Source: an uncultured Eubacteriales bacterium (GTDB taxonomy: Bacteria > Bacillota > Clostridia > Christensenellales > Aristaeellaceae). Taken from it: a stretch of 61,039 nucleotides of DNA. The translations under genes and the position numbers were made by a program. The notes below the pieces were generated by a model. That model searched no databases and was not told the DNA's origin. It was given only the letters and a program-made list of their open reading frames with translations. The stretch lies in NCBI GenBank assembly GCA_900316415.1, contig ONCV01000009.1, forward strand, positions 1 through 61,039, written 5' to 3'. Below, in pieces: positions 36,287 through 45,002 of this stretch (the first letter of the stretch is position 1; the number at the start of each line of letters is the position of its first letter).

Positions 36287-37591
36287 TCAGCACGGCTCCG
36301 CGGACATGCCCCTGGAGGTCAGCCCGGTCAGGCGGATCCGCAGGGGGCTGCCGCTGCGGCAGGAGATCTCCGGCGGAAGCGAGACCCGGATGTATTCCGG
36401 CGTGTATCCCTCCCAGCATCCCTGAATCCTTTCCTCGGGCAGCAGGATGCTTTCCCGGTTCAGCCAGCCTTCCAGATATTTCCGGGAAACCCGGTTTCCG
36501 AGGGAAATCAGTTCCCGTGCCCGCCGCTCCTTTTCCGCCGGGGAGAGCTGGCCGGGCATCGCCGCCGCGGGGGTATCCTCCCGGGGCGAATAGGGGAAAA
36601 CATGAATCCGGGAAAAGCCGACGCGCTCGATCAGGCGGCGGGTTTCCTGAAACTCCTCCTCCGTTTCCCCGGGAAAACCGGTCAGGATATCCGTGGTCAG
36701 GGCGGCTGAGGGAAAAACGGCCCGGATCCGATCCACCGCTTCCAGATACTGGGCGGTGTTATACCGGCGCTTCATCCGGGCGAGCACCGAGTCGCTGCCG
36801 GACTGAAGCGCCAGATGGAACTGGGGACAGACCTTGGGAAGCTCTCCCAGCCGGGCGCAGAAGGCCTCGGTGGCAACCACCGGCTCCAGGGAACCCAGGC
36901 GGATGCGCTCGATGCCGTCCACCCCGTGCACCGCGCAGATCGCATCCAGCAGATCGGGCTTCCGGCCTTCAAAATCCCTGCCGTAGGAGGCAAGATGAAT
37001 GCCGGTCAGGACAATCTCGCAAAAGCCCTGCTCCCGCAGCCGCTGTACCTCGCGGCACAGATCCTCCAACGGACGGGAACGGATGGGCCCCCGCACAGAG
37101 GGGATAATGCAGTAGGTGCAGCGGTTGTTGCAGCCTTCCTGAATCTTGACGGTGGCCCGGGTATGCCCGGAGACCTCGGTGATCTGCAGAGACTCAAAGG
37201 GCATTGCGGGCGGGAAGGGAGAGACAGCGCAGAGCGGGGAGCCGTTTTGCCGGACCTGATCCACCAGTTCCACGATCCGGCCGCGCATCTGGGTACCGAT
37301 GATCAGATCTGCTTCAGCCTCCCGAAGCAGCGCTTCCCCCTTCTTCTGCGCCAGACAGCCGCAGAGCACCAGAAGCGCGTTGGGATGATCCCGGCGGATC
37401 CGGCGGGAAAGCTGGAGGGATTTCCGGTCGCCGGTTCCCGTGACGGTGCAGGTATTCAGCACATACACATCCGCTTCCTCCTGAAAGGAAACGGACTGGT
37501 ACCCGGCTCGCTCCATCAGCTCGCGCATGGCCTGGGTATCATACTGATTGACCTTGCAGCCCAGGGTATGATAGGCGGCTTTCACGGACAT
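36287..37591 (-). CDS. mtaB: tRNA (N6-threonylcarbamoyladenosine(37)-C2)-methylthiotransferase
   Basis: 434 residues. The UPF0004 domain has the three auxiliary-cluster Cys (LGCKVNQYD, NTCTVT, CGCLAQ). The radical-SAM domain has CNNRCTYCIIP and a C-terminal TRAM-like region. It starts YHTLGCKVN, as MtaB/YqeV does, not MiaB. It adds a methylthio group to t6A37. The ATG at 37591 has GGAG ten bases upstream; a GTG two codons later has GGAGGG at six bases and is equally possible. It overlaps the rsmE end. The long upstream frame is a shadow of rsmE. Confidence 0.94.
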   Translation of the reverse strand: MSVKAAYHTLGCKVNQYDTQAMRELMERAGYQSVSFQEEADVYVLNTCTVTGTGDRKSLQLSRRIRRDHPNALLVLCGCLAQKKGEALLREAEADLIIGTQMRGRIVELVDQVRQNGSPLCAVSPFPPAMPFESLQITEVSGHTRATVKIQEGCNNRCTYCIIPSVRGPIRSRPLEDLCREVQRLREQGFCEIVLTGIHLASYGRDFEGRKPDLLDAICAVHGVDGIERIRLGSLEPVVATEAFCARLGELPKVCPQFHLALQSGSDSVLARMKRRYNTAQYLEAVDRIRAVFPSAALTTDILTGFPGETEEEFQETRRLIERVGFSRIHVFPYSPREDTPAAAMPGQLSPAEKERRARELISLGNRVSRKYLEGWLNRESILLPEERIQGCWEGYTPEYIRVSLPPEISCRSGSPLRIRLTGLTSRGMSAEPC

Positions 37592-38304
37592 CCCTCCATT
37601 TCTCCCGCCAGGGCAAGCAGAGCTGCCGATGCCGCCAGCCCGGCGGTTTCCGTACGCAGAATGCGTGGCCCCAGCGTGATGGGCTGAAAGGGAGGGGACA
37701 GGGAGGCGATTTCCTCCGGGGAGATGCCGCCCTCCGGACCGATCAGCAGCCCCAGGGTAGCGATCTCCGGATGACCCTGAAGAAAAGCCCGGGGCCCCGC
37801 GGCGCGGGCTTCCTCCCAGGGAACGGCACAGGCATCCAGAGAGGCAGCTATCGGGAGAATCTCCGAAAGCGGAACGGGCAGCCCGACTTCGGGAAGCCGG
37901 CATCTGCCGGATTGCTTTCCGGCCTCCCGCGCGATCCGGTTCCACCGGATCTGCTTCTTCTCCCGGTCAGCAGGATTCAGGCGGACGACGCAGCGCTCCA
38001 TGAGGACGGGAACGATGCGTTCCACGCCGATTTCGACGGCTTTCTGCACAATCAGATCCATTTTGTCCCCCTTGGGGAGCCCCTGAAACAGCGTAATCCG
38101 GAGCCCGGCTTCCGTGGAGGGCAGTTCTTCTCCGGCTTCCAGCACGGCATCCGGAAGGAGCCGGGCGCGGAAGCGCTTCCCTTCCTGAACCATCTCGACC
38201 TCCGCGCCGGGGGTCAGCCGGAGAACCTTCAGCGCGTGATGAGCGTCCTCCGGAGAAAGACGGGCTTTCCCGTCCGTCAGGCGATCCACATAAAAGCGAT
38301 GCAT
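37582..38304 (-). CDS. rsmE: 16S rRNA (uracil(1498)-N3)-methyltransferase
   Basis: 240 residues. An N-terminal PUA-like domain (HRFYVD ... HHALKVLRLTPG) is followed by the SPOUT knot with GLPKGDKMDLIVQKAVEIGV, LLIGPEGGISPEE and LGPRILRTETA. It methylates U1498 of 16S rRNA. The start ATG shares one base with the prmA stop (TGATG). prmA-rsmE-mtaB is a common Firmicutes order. Confidence 0.95.
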   Translation of the reverse strand: MHRFYVDRLTDGKARLSPEDAHHALKVLRLTPGAEVEMVQEGKRFRARLLPDAVLEAGEELPSTEAGLRITLFQGLPKGDKMDLIVQKAVEIGVERIVPVLMERCVVRLNPADREKKQIRWNRIAREAGKQSGRCRLPEVGLPVPLSEILPIAASLDACAVPWEEARAAGPRAFLQGHPEIATLGLLIGPEGGISPEEIASLSPPFQPITLGPRILRTETAGLAASAALLALAGEMEGCP

Positions 38305-39248
38305 CAGGCGGGCCTCCTGACACAGAAGGCGGTCCATTCCTCGGTGGAGGATTCCTCCAGCACTTCATAGCCTGCCCCGCTCAGCGCTCCGCGGATTTCC
38401 CCGGAGCGCTCCCGGATGATACCGGAGCAGATGAACAGCCCGCCTGGACGGATATGGGCCTTCAGGGGCTCGGCAAAGCCGAGAATGATATCCGCGATGA
38501 TGTTGGCGACGCAGACGTCGCAGGTTTCCTCCACCCGTTCCAGAAGATCGCCCTCCTGTACCCGGATCCGGTCGCTCATCCCGTGATGGGCGACATTCTG
38601 CGCGGCCACCCGCACGGCGTCCGGATCAATATCGATGGCCAGGACGGAACCGGCTCCGGAAAGAGCGGCGCCCAGGGCGAGGATACCGCTGCCCGTTCCC
38701 ACATCGATGACCCGGTCTCCGGCATGGAGATACTTTTCCAGCAGCGCAAGGCAGAGCACGGTTGTATCATGATACCCGCTGCCGAAGGCCATGCCGGGAT
38801 CCATTTCAATGACATGATCCCCGGGAAGCGGGCTGCAGGCTTCCCAGGAGGGCTTGATGATCAGATGTTTTCCGGCCCGGATAGGATGATAGAGCAGTTT
38901 CCAGCTTTCTCCCCAGTTCTCATTCGGAACGGTGCGGGTTTCCAGCCGCAGCGTGCCGTATCCCGGATACTTCTCCCGCAGGGCGGCAAGCTCTGCATTC
39001 AGGCGCTTCAGGGTATCCGGAAAGGACGGCGCGGCTTCAAACCAGGCATGCACCAGGACGTCCTCCGGCATGGAATCCAGCATCTTCGGGTCAATGATTT
39101 CCCAGATGCCGTGGGGCTTGGAGGGATCAGGAATATCCGCCCGGTCCTCCGTCTGGGTTCCGGAGGCGCCCAGGTCAATCAGCAGGCCGGAGACCGCATC
39201 GGATCCCGGCGTGGTGGTATGTACGATCAGTTCAATCCATTCATCCAT
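38304..39248 (-). CDS. prmA: Ribosomal protein L11 methyltransferase
   Basis: 314 residues. The N-terminal substrate-recognition domain (about 1-110) is followed by a SAM methyltransferase core with the PrmA motif DPGMAFGSGYHDTT (family GxAFGTGxHxTT), VIDVGTGSGILALGAA and VANIIADIIL. It trimethylates bL11 residues. bL10 and bL12 are encoded in this window, but the L11 gene is not. Confidence 0.95.
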   Translation of the reverse strand: MDEWIELIVHTTTPGSDAVSGLLIDLGASGTQTEDRADIPDPSKPHGIWEIIDPKMLDSMPEDVLVHAWFEAAPSFPDTLKRLNAELAALREKYPGYGTLRLETRTVPNENWGESWKLLYHPIRAGKHLIIKPSWEACSPLPGDHVIEMDPGMAFGSGYHDTTVLCLALLEKYLHAGDRVIDVGTGSGILALGAALSGAGSVLAIDIDPDAVRVAAQNVAHHGMSDRIRVQEGDLLERVEETCDVCVANIIADIILGFAEPLKAHIRPGGLFICSGIIRERSGEIRGALSGAGYEVLEESSTEEWTAFCVRRPA

Positions 39249-39266
39249 GAATGATTTCCTCCTTCT

Positions 39267-40838
39267 TCAGGGATGGAAACTCTCAATCCCCCGCAGCAGT
39301 TCATATTCCCGAACATCCCGGGCCGTGGTGAACATATAGCGGGACAGGATATTGCCGGTGCGCCAGTAAAGACAGAGGAAGGGACAGTCCTCGGCAAAGC
39401 GGGACTGAATCTGCCACAGGAGGCTCTGGTACTCGCTCTGGGTCGTTTTGGTGCGCAGTTCCTCAAACAGATTGGTAATCTCTTCGTTGCGGTACCGGGT
39501 ATAGTTTCCGGAATTGCCGCGCATCAGCATAAATCCCGGATCGGGAACCGGATCCATCGCGAAGGAAACCAGCGCCAGATCATAGGAGCCGGCGCTCAGA
39601 CGCTCACGCAGGTTGGGGAGCGTCATCGCCTCGACGGTGGAATCAATTCCAACCTGGGAAAGCATGTCGGCAATCTGGTTGGCAGCCTCCACCCGCACAT
39701 CGTTTTCCGGCTCCTCATAAACATAGAACCGCAAATGAAGCCGAACAAGCTTCCCTTCGCTGTTCAGTTTGTCGAGAACTCCGTCTTCGTCCGAATCCCC
39801 CCATCCGGCATCCTCCAGCAGCCTGCGGGCATCCTGGAGACTCAGCTGGAAATAGGAGGACAGGCTGTCGTTGTACATCCAGGTTCCGGGGAAGAAGGGA
39901 AGATTCGTGGGAGTGACCAGGCCGGAATAGACATTTGAAACGATCTTGGACACGTCCACTACGGAACGGATCGCCATCCGAACCTCCCGGGTCAGTTCGG
40001 AGGCGGAATTATTCATCAGCAGGCATTCCAGCTGATTGGTGCGGAAGCCGATGGACAGGGAGGAGGTTCCGGACTTGTACTGCGCGGAGGCAATGGACCG
40101 GGAGAAAACCGCGTCCACCCGGTTGTATTCATAGTTTTCCATCACAGCCTTCTGGGTTTCCTGGAAGGAAAACATGATCTCCTGGACCTGGGGCTGGGCC
40201 TGCCACCAGTTCGGATTGGCCTGCAGCCAGGCGTAATCCCCGGCAATAAAGGTGTTGAACTGATAGGGTCCTGTTCCCGGGGGATTGTCAGCATCGACGA
40301 GGGAGGCCGGTACCACCGGGAAGGTCATGGCATACAGGAGCCCGAAGCAGGGCCGCTTGGATGTTTTGACGACCACTGTGGAATCATCCGGAGCGGAGAT
40401 CGAGCTGATGAAATACTTCAGATTGGCGTAAAATCCGGAATCCGTGGTGCTTTCGTCGTTGGCCCGGTCCAGAATATACTGGGCGGAGGCGACCACATCC
40501 CCGGCCGTCAGGGGCGTCCCGTCGGAAAACGTTACCGCGGGACGAAGATAAAAAGTCCAGGTTTTGCCGTTGGAGGAGGTTTCCCAGCTCTGGGCAAGCT
40601 TTCCCTGGGGATTATACTCGTCATCGATCCAGATCAGGCTTTCATAGACCAGGTTGTATACGGAAAGCATGTCGCGCTCGACGGGCAGCAGGGGACGAAC
40701 GGTCAGCGTGCGGGTGCTCTGAATGCCGACCACCAGGCTGTTTTCCACATTACTGGCGGAAGCCGGCATCCAGAGAAGCAGCATCAGCCCCATCAGCAGG
40801 GACAGGACTCTCAAAATACAGCGCCTGATAGATTCCAT
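39267..40838 (-). CDS. Family 5 extracellular solute-binding protein (oligopeptide/nickel type)
   Basis: 523 residues. It starts with a signal peptide ending near PASAS and has the SBP_bac_5 pattern SLVVGIQ, LAQSWETSSNGKTWTFYLR, VTFSDGTPLTAGDVVASA and a DANPPGTGPYQF-like central region. Such proteins feed Opp/Dpp-type importers, but no permease or ATPase genes are adjacent. It lacks a lipobox Cys. Its first 89 bases lie inside the end of the coaE fusion gene in another frame, so it is probably translated by coupling; a weak GGGAGAG lies ~12 bases upstream of the ATG. Confidence 0.85.
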   Translation of the reverse strand: MESIRRCILRVLSLLMGLMLLLWMPASASNVENSLVVGIQSTRTLTVRPLLPVERDMLSVYNLVYESLIWIDDEYNPQGKLAQSWETSSNGKTWTFYLRPAVTFSDGTPLTAGDVVASAQYILDRANDESTTDSGFYANLKYFISSISAPDDSTVVVKTSKRPCFGLLYAMTFPVVPASLVDADNPPGTGPYQFNTFIAGDYAWLQANPNWWQAQPQVQEIMFSFQETQKAVMENYEYNRVDAVFSRSIASAQYKSGTSSLSIGFRTNQLECLLMNNSASELTREVRMAIRSVVDVSKIVSNVYSGLVTPTNLPFFPGTWMYNDSLSSYFQLSLQDARRLLEDAGWGDSDEDGVLDKLNSEGKLVRLHLRFYVYEEPENDVRVEAANQIADMLSQVGIDSTVEAMTLPNLRERLSAGSYDLALVSFAMDPVPDPGFMLMRGNSGNYTRYRNEEITNLFEELRTKTTQSEYQSLLWQIQSRFAEDCPFLCLYWRTGNILSRYMFTTARDVREYELLRGIESFHP

Positions 40839-42213
40839 AGGTTCTGATCACTCTCCCGGCATAGGTTTTTGTCGGTCCCTCCGCCAGGCGGGATAGGACC
40901 AGGGTGGTACCATCGTCCGAATATCGGGAATCGGAGAGCCAGGCGGTCACCTGCCCCTGACCCGCGTGATAGGCGCAGGCAACGCAGACGGGATCTCCGT
41001 GAAAGAGGGAAGCCAGATAGCGCAGATACCAGCAGCCGAAGCGAACGTTGCTTTCCGGATCGTACATGCGTTCGAAGGCATAATCGGGAAACCGCATTTT
41101 TCCGGCAATCCACTCCGCGGTGTCCGGCATCAGCTGCATGAGCCCCCGGGCCCCCACGGAGGATTCCGCCAGGGGCTGGAAGGAGCTTTCACAGCGGATG
41201 ATGGCGGAGACGAAGGCGGGCTGAAGGTTGTATTCCTCAGCAGCGGATTCGATCATCTCCCGGTATTCCAGGGGATAATTGGTATGGATGGCCCGCTCTT
41301 CTGCCAGGTGCTGATCCGCCTTCCGGGTCAGCCAGGCCTGCATGAGCGCCTGAGCGGTGAAAGTGCCAAGCACCAGAAAGAAGGCGACGGCCAGCAGGAC
41401 GGACAGCCAGACCGGCAGGCGCCAGGGCGCCTTTTTCGGCTCCGCCTTCCGGCGGGAAGCGGCCGGACGCTCCATGGATTCCGGCTGGGAACGGGAAAGA
41501 ACGGGAGCGGAGGGGGCGCCCGTCACGGGGACAGAGGGCGGGAGCAGCATCTCCGGAAGGGAAGAACCTGCGGAATACCGATCGGATCGGCGGCGGCGCT
41601 CTTCCCGGATTCCCGCCTGGCGGCGCTCCTCTTCCAGAAGCGGGGGAAGCAGGGAGAGCGTGAAAGCGCGGTCGCCCGAGTTGTCAATCAGAACCTGACT
41701 GCGGGCGGCCTTCTCTTTCGTGGAAAGCACGGCTTCCATGCGCAGGCGCGCCTCCGGCTCCGTCAGGTGATCCCGGGACATGAGGCGCTGGAGCTGCAGG
41801 GCCGGGGGGAGCGTAACGCACCACACCGTATCGCAGAGGGCATCATATCCCTTTTCAAACAGCAGTGGATAATCCAGGAAACAGAGTGCAATCCCCTCCG
41901 CCCGGGCTTCCGAAAGCCTTTGAAGGGTCAGATCCCGCAGAAAGGGAGCCATCAGCCGATCCAGATCCGCCCGGGCCTCCGGGTCGGAAAAGACCAGGCT
42001 GCCCAGCGCACGCCGGTTCAGCCGGCCGTCCGCGGTAAATACCTCTGCGCCGAACCGGATCCGGAGGTCGGGGAGCGCGGCACCTCCGGGAGCTGTCAGT
42101 TCCCGGGAAAGCAGGTCGCCGTCGATGACCCGGCAGTCTTCCTGCTCCCGCAGCCAGGAGCTGACCAGGCTTTTTCCGCAGGCGATGCCCCCGGTCAGGC
42201 CCACTACGCGCAA
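40750..42213 (-). CDS. coaE: Fusion: dephospho-CoA kinase + membrane helix + lytic transglycosylase (SLT)
   Basis: 487 residues in one frame. Residues 1-195 are a CoaE kinase (P-loop GLTGGIACGKS, IDGDLLSREL, DYPLLFEKG), which performs the last step of CoA synthesis in the cytoplasm. Residues 196-263 are an Arg/Pro/Ser-rich linker, and 265-290 one membrane helix. Residues 313-466 are a soluble-lytic-transglycosylase domain with catalytic Glu342 in IIRCESSF, GARGLMQLMPDTAEW and AYHAGQGQVTAW. Positive charges before the helix predict the kinase inside and SLT outside. The TTG start follows AAAGGGGGA. coaE and SLT genes are commonly adjacent in Clostridia; the fusion is unusual. Confidence 0.88.
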   Translation of the reverse strand: MRVVGLTGGIACGKSLVSSWLREQEDCRVIDGDLLSRELTAPGGAALPDLRIRFGAEVFTADGRLNRRALGSLVFSDPEARADLDRLMAPFLRDLTLQRLSEARAEGIALCFLDYPLLFEKGYDALCDTVWCVTLPPALQLQRLMSRDHLTEPEARLRMEAVLSTKEKAARSQVLIDNSGDRAFTLSLLPPLLEEERRQAGIREERRRRSDRYSAGSSLPEMLLPPSVPVTGAPSAPVLSRSQPESMERPAASRRKAEPKKAPWRLPVWLSVLLAVAFFLVLGTFTAQALMQAWLTRKADQHLAEERAIHTNYPLEYREMIESAAEEYNLQPAFVSAIIRCESSFQPLAESSVGARGLMQLMPDTAEWIAGKMRFPDYAFERMYDPESNVRFGCWYLRYLASLFHGDPVCVACAYHAGQGQVTAWLSDSRYSDDGTTLVLSRLAEGPTKTYAGRVIRTYGIYQALYFESPVPADGADAASLDAGFRQ

Positions 42214-42301
42214 GCGCTTTTCCCCCTTTCAAAAGAACCCGGCATTTCTGCCGGGAAGAAAACCGTATGGACGGATCGGGAGAGATCTCCCGTCCGAAGG
42301 C

Positions 42302-43468
42302 TTACCCCATATGGGTCGCGAGAAGCTTCTTTTTCAGCTCGGCCTCCATGGAATACAGCTGACGCTCCGCTTCCTGCCGCTTGGCGTGGCCGTCGGACTG
42401 AATCTGAAGGACTTCATCAATGGTATCGATCAGGGACTGGTTGGTCTGCACCAGGGTCTCCATATCGATGATGCCGCGCTCCGCCTCCCGGGCGGTCTCA
42501 ATGGTACCGATCTTCAGCGCTTCCGCGTTCTTGCGGAGCAGTTCGTTGGTCATATCGGTGACCGCGGTCTGGGCTGCCAGGGCTTCCTTGGAATGCTGCA
42601 GACCCAGGGCGAGAACCATCTGGCTCTTCCACAGGGGAAGCGTGTTGGACAGGGTGGACTGGATCCGCTCCACGAGCAGGCTGTCATTGTTCTGGAGCAG
42701 CCGGATCTGGGGGGCCATCTGCATGGAGACCTGCCGGGTCAGCTTCAGGTCATACAGCTTCTTTTCAAACCGGTCACACTGGGCCGCCAGGTCGTTGGCC
42801 TTCTGGGCATCCATGGCGTCTCCGCTGGCTTCCGCCTTGGCCATGAGCTCCTTCAGCTCCGTATTCCGGATCTCCGCCAGCTTCTTGTCCCCTGCAATGA
42901 TGTACAGCGTCAGCTGGCGGAAGTATTCGCTGTTTTGATCGTACAGGCGGTCGAACATGGAAACATCCTTGAGCAGCTGGGCCTGATAGTTCTCCAGGGA
43001 ACCGGCAATGTTTTCCACCGTGGCGGAGACCTCAGTGTACCGGGTCTTCATCCGCTCCACCTTGTCCTCTGCCCGGGCAAAAAGCTTCCGGAGGCCTTTG
43101 GGCTCCTCGGTGTCCTTCTCGAAACCCTTCAGCTCGGACACCAGGTTCACCAGCATATTGCCGACCTCGCCGGTATCCTGGGTCTTCACGGTGGCCAGGG
43201 CGTTCTCCGAGAAATCAGCGATCCGCTTCTGGGCATCGGAACCGAAAAGCAGCACGTGCTGCGGATTGGTGATATCGATTTTTCCGATGAAGTCATCAAT
43301 GGCCTTGCGCTCCGCGTCCGTCAGCTGGGAATCATCCAGCATGGGCACGGCAACGGGCTCCTCCGGGGCGGGTTGCTGCTGGATGCTCTGCACGGGAGCA
43401 GCGGGGGCGGGCTCTTCGGGGAGGGGATTCAGGGTAAGCTGGGGAGCGGGCGTGTTCAGTTCAGACAT
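42302..43468 (-). CDS. TelA/YaaN family protein (toxic anion resistance)
   Basis: 388 residues. A Pro/Ala-rich N-terminus (about 1-50) is followed by a long helical TelA domain (about 70-385), including GNMLVNLVSELKGFE, KIDITNPQHVLLFG and LKIGTIETAREAERGIIDMETL. TelA proteins were linked to tellurite and lantibiotic tolerance; the mechanism is unclear. The ATG at 43468 (MSELNTPAP) has AAAGGAGG nine bases upstream. It is paired with the xpaC gene 48 bases upstream, as in Bacillus yaaN-type loci. The intergenic 42214-42301 shows nothing further. Confidence 0.9.
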   Translation of the reverse strand: MSELNTPAPQLTLNPLPEEPAPAAPVQSIQQQPAPEEPVAVPMLDDSQLTDAERKAIDDFIGKIDITNPQHVLLFGSDAQKRIADFSENALATVKTQDTGEVGNMLVNLVSELKGFEKDTEEPKGLRKLFARAEDKVERMKTRYTEVSATVENIAGSLENYQAQLLKDVSMFDRLYDQNSEYFRQLTLYIIAGDKKLAEIRNTELKELMAKAEASGDAMDAQKANDLAAQCDRFEKKLYDLKLTRQVSMQMAPQIRLLQNNDSLLVERIQSTLSNTLPLWKSQMVLALGLQHSKEALAAQTAVTDMTNELLRKNAEALKIGTIETAREAERGIIDMETLVQTNQSLIDTIDEVLQIQSDGHAKRQEAERQLYSMEAELKKKLLATHMG

Positions 43469-43516
43469 GGGCGAAAACCTCCTTTGATGATTGATGGAAA
43501 AAAGAACAATCAAGCC

Positions 43517-44419
43517 TTACGGATTCTGATAGCGGTGCTTTTCGGCGGCATAATCCTCCTCCGCGCTGTTTTCCTTCGGGAATTCCATCACCGGGACGGA
43601 AGTGGCCCGCATCTGGGCCTCCGCGGCCGTCCGCGGCTCGGCGGCGGGAATGGGGTCCTGAATGCCCTCGAAGTCGCTATCCATGTAACCGTCCCGGCGG
43701 AGCATCTGTTCCAGCACGTCGATATCGGTGGAGATGTCCATCAGGTTTTCACGGTGCAGATTGTCAATCTGCTTCTGGCAGGCGGTGAGGATCATGTTCA
43801 GCCCGCGGATGGAAGTATCCCGGGCGTCGGAAAGCTCCTGGAAGGATACGCCGCGGACCTGCATTGTCCGGTAATTCGCGAGGATCTTCAGCGTCGTGGG
43901 CAAATAGTAGTTCATGAACTTGCGCACCTGCGGAGCCTTCGCGGGCGCCTCGGAAACGGAGCGGAAAATCTGCTCGCATTTTTCGCAGATGGATTCCATC
44001 TGTGAGGAAAGACGGGGATCCGGAATAGCCGCGTTCTCCCTGCGAATCTGATCCACATATTCCTGCCCCTTGGTGATGACCGCGTCCGCCGCGGGATCGC
44101 CCGTCAGCGGAATCCGGGAAGCGGCTGCCCGCTCCTGGCGAAGCTTTTCCTGCTGCTGAAGGCGGAGTGCCTCTTCCTGCTGGCGGCGGGCCTCCTCCTC
44201 TTCCCGGCGGCGGCGCTCCACATCCTCGCGGTTGTGCGTGGTGGTGTCCAGCCCCGAGCCCATGATGGAGGCAATCTTCCCAATTCCCAGTCCAACCAGG
44301 ACACCCATCAGAATTCCCCCCAGGGAGAAACCGCTCAGGGAGGACAGAATCAGAAAGGGAATGGCGAAACCAAATCCTCCGGATTTGGGATTGCTGTTCG
44401 GGTTCTTTCTCTTGGCCAT
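43517..44419 (-). CDS. XpaC family 5-bromo-4-chloroindolyl phosphate hydrolysis protein
   Basis: 300 residues. A Lys/Asn/Gly-rich N-terminus is followed by two hydrophobic segments (about 17-50), an Arg/Glu/Gln-rich coiled coil (about 62-98) and the XpaC domain (about 105-240, with KFMNYYLPTTLKILANY and MLRRDGYMDSDFE). XpaC/TelA pairs are conserved in Firmicutes; the enzymatic name comes from a B. subtilis screen and may not describe its role. It has an extended -10 at 44453-44465. Confidence 0.88.
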   Translation of the reverse strand: MAKRKNPNSNPKSGGFGFAIPFLILSSLSGFSLGGILMGVLVGLGIGKIASIMGSGLDTTTHNREDVERRRREEEEARRQQEEALRLQQQEKLRQERAAASRIPLTGDPAADAVITKGQEYVDQIRRENAAIPDPRLSSQMESICEKCEQIFRSVSEAPAKAPQVRKFMNYYLPTTLKILANYRTMQVRGVSFQELSDARDTSIRGLNMILTACQKQIDNLHRENLMDISTDIDVLEQMLRRDGYMDSDFEGIQDPIPAAEPRTAAEAQMRATSVPVMEFPKENSAEEDYAAEKHRYQNP

Positions 44420-44452
44420 ACACCCTCTGCTCCTTCCTTCAAACTGGCCATT

Positions 44453-44465
44453 ATTTTACCACAGA
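44453..44465 (-). promoter_or_regulatory. Extended -10 promoter of xpaC-telA
   Basis: Minus strand TCTGTGGTAAAAT, identical over 13 bases to the element at 8844-8856. Confidence 0.65.
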
Positions 44466-44525
44466 TGGGAAGGATTGAAAAGGGTGTTTCCGGCGAAATA
44501 GAACGGCGTATTTGGAAGGAAACAG

Positions 44526-44552
44526 AAAAAAGACGGATCCGAAGATCCGTCT
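44526..44552 (-). terminator. Intrinsic terminator of rplJL
   Basis: On minus: AGACGGATC-TTCG-GATCCGTCT then five T; a 9-bp stem with a C(UUCG)G tetraloop. Confidence 0.93.
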
Positions 44553-44567
44553 CTGAAATGGTGAAAA

Positions 44568-44936
44568 TTACTTGATTTCCACGGTGGCGCCAACAGCCTT
44601 GAACTGCTCGGCGATCTTCTCCGCTTCTTCCTTGGAGACGCCTTCCTTCAGGGTCTTGGGAGCGGATTCCACGATTTCCTTGGCTTCCTTCAGGCCCAGG
44701 CCGGAAACGACTTCGCGCACGACCTTGATGACCTTGATCTTCTCGGAGCCGGCTTCCTTCAGAACGACGTCAAATTCCGTCTTCTGCTCGGCTTCTTCCG
44801 CAGCGGGAGCGGCAGCACCGCCGGCCACGGCGATCGCGCCGGACACGCCGAACTTTTCCTTCAGCTCATCCACCAGTTCCTTGACCTGAAGCAGGGTCAT
44901 CCCCTCAATCGCTTCAATGATTTCCTGATTCGTCAT
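44568..44936 (-). CDS. rplL: 50S ribosomal protein bL12 (L7/L12)
   Basis: 122 residues. An N-terminal dimerisation domain ([20 protein letters not shown]), an Ala/Gly hinge ([15 protein letters not shown]) and the globular C-terminal domain ([34 protein letters not shown]). The start is the second ATG of ATGAAAATG, eight bases from TTGGAGG; the first ATG is too close. rpoB does not follow; a terminator and xpaC do. Confidence 0.96.
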   Translation of the reverse strand: MTNQEIIEAIEGMTLLQVKELVDELKEKFGVSGAIAVAGGAAAPAAEEAEQKTEFDVVLKEAGSEKIKVIKVVREVVSGLGLKEAKEIVESAPKTLKEGVSKEEAEKIAEQFKAVGATVEIK

Positions 44937-45002
44937 TTTCATTTCCTCCAAATAATAATGGTTGTTTTGCTTCATGCGGCCCTTACGCGGCCCATGAAGT
45001 CA

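Noticed and set aside
40750..42213. Frameshift artefact as explanation for the CoaE-SLT fusion
   Set aside because: The linker is in frame, has a plausible basic/Pro-rich composition and leads into a membrane helix of correct topology; no sign of frame switching inside the sequence given. Read-level checks are still advised in the finding.
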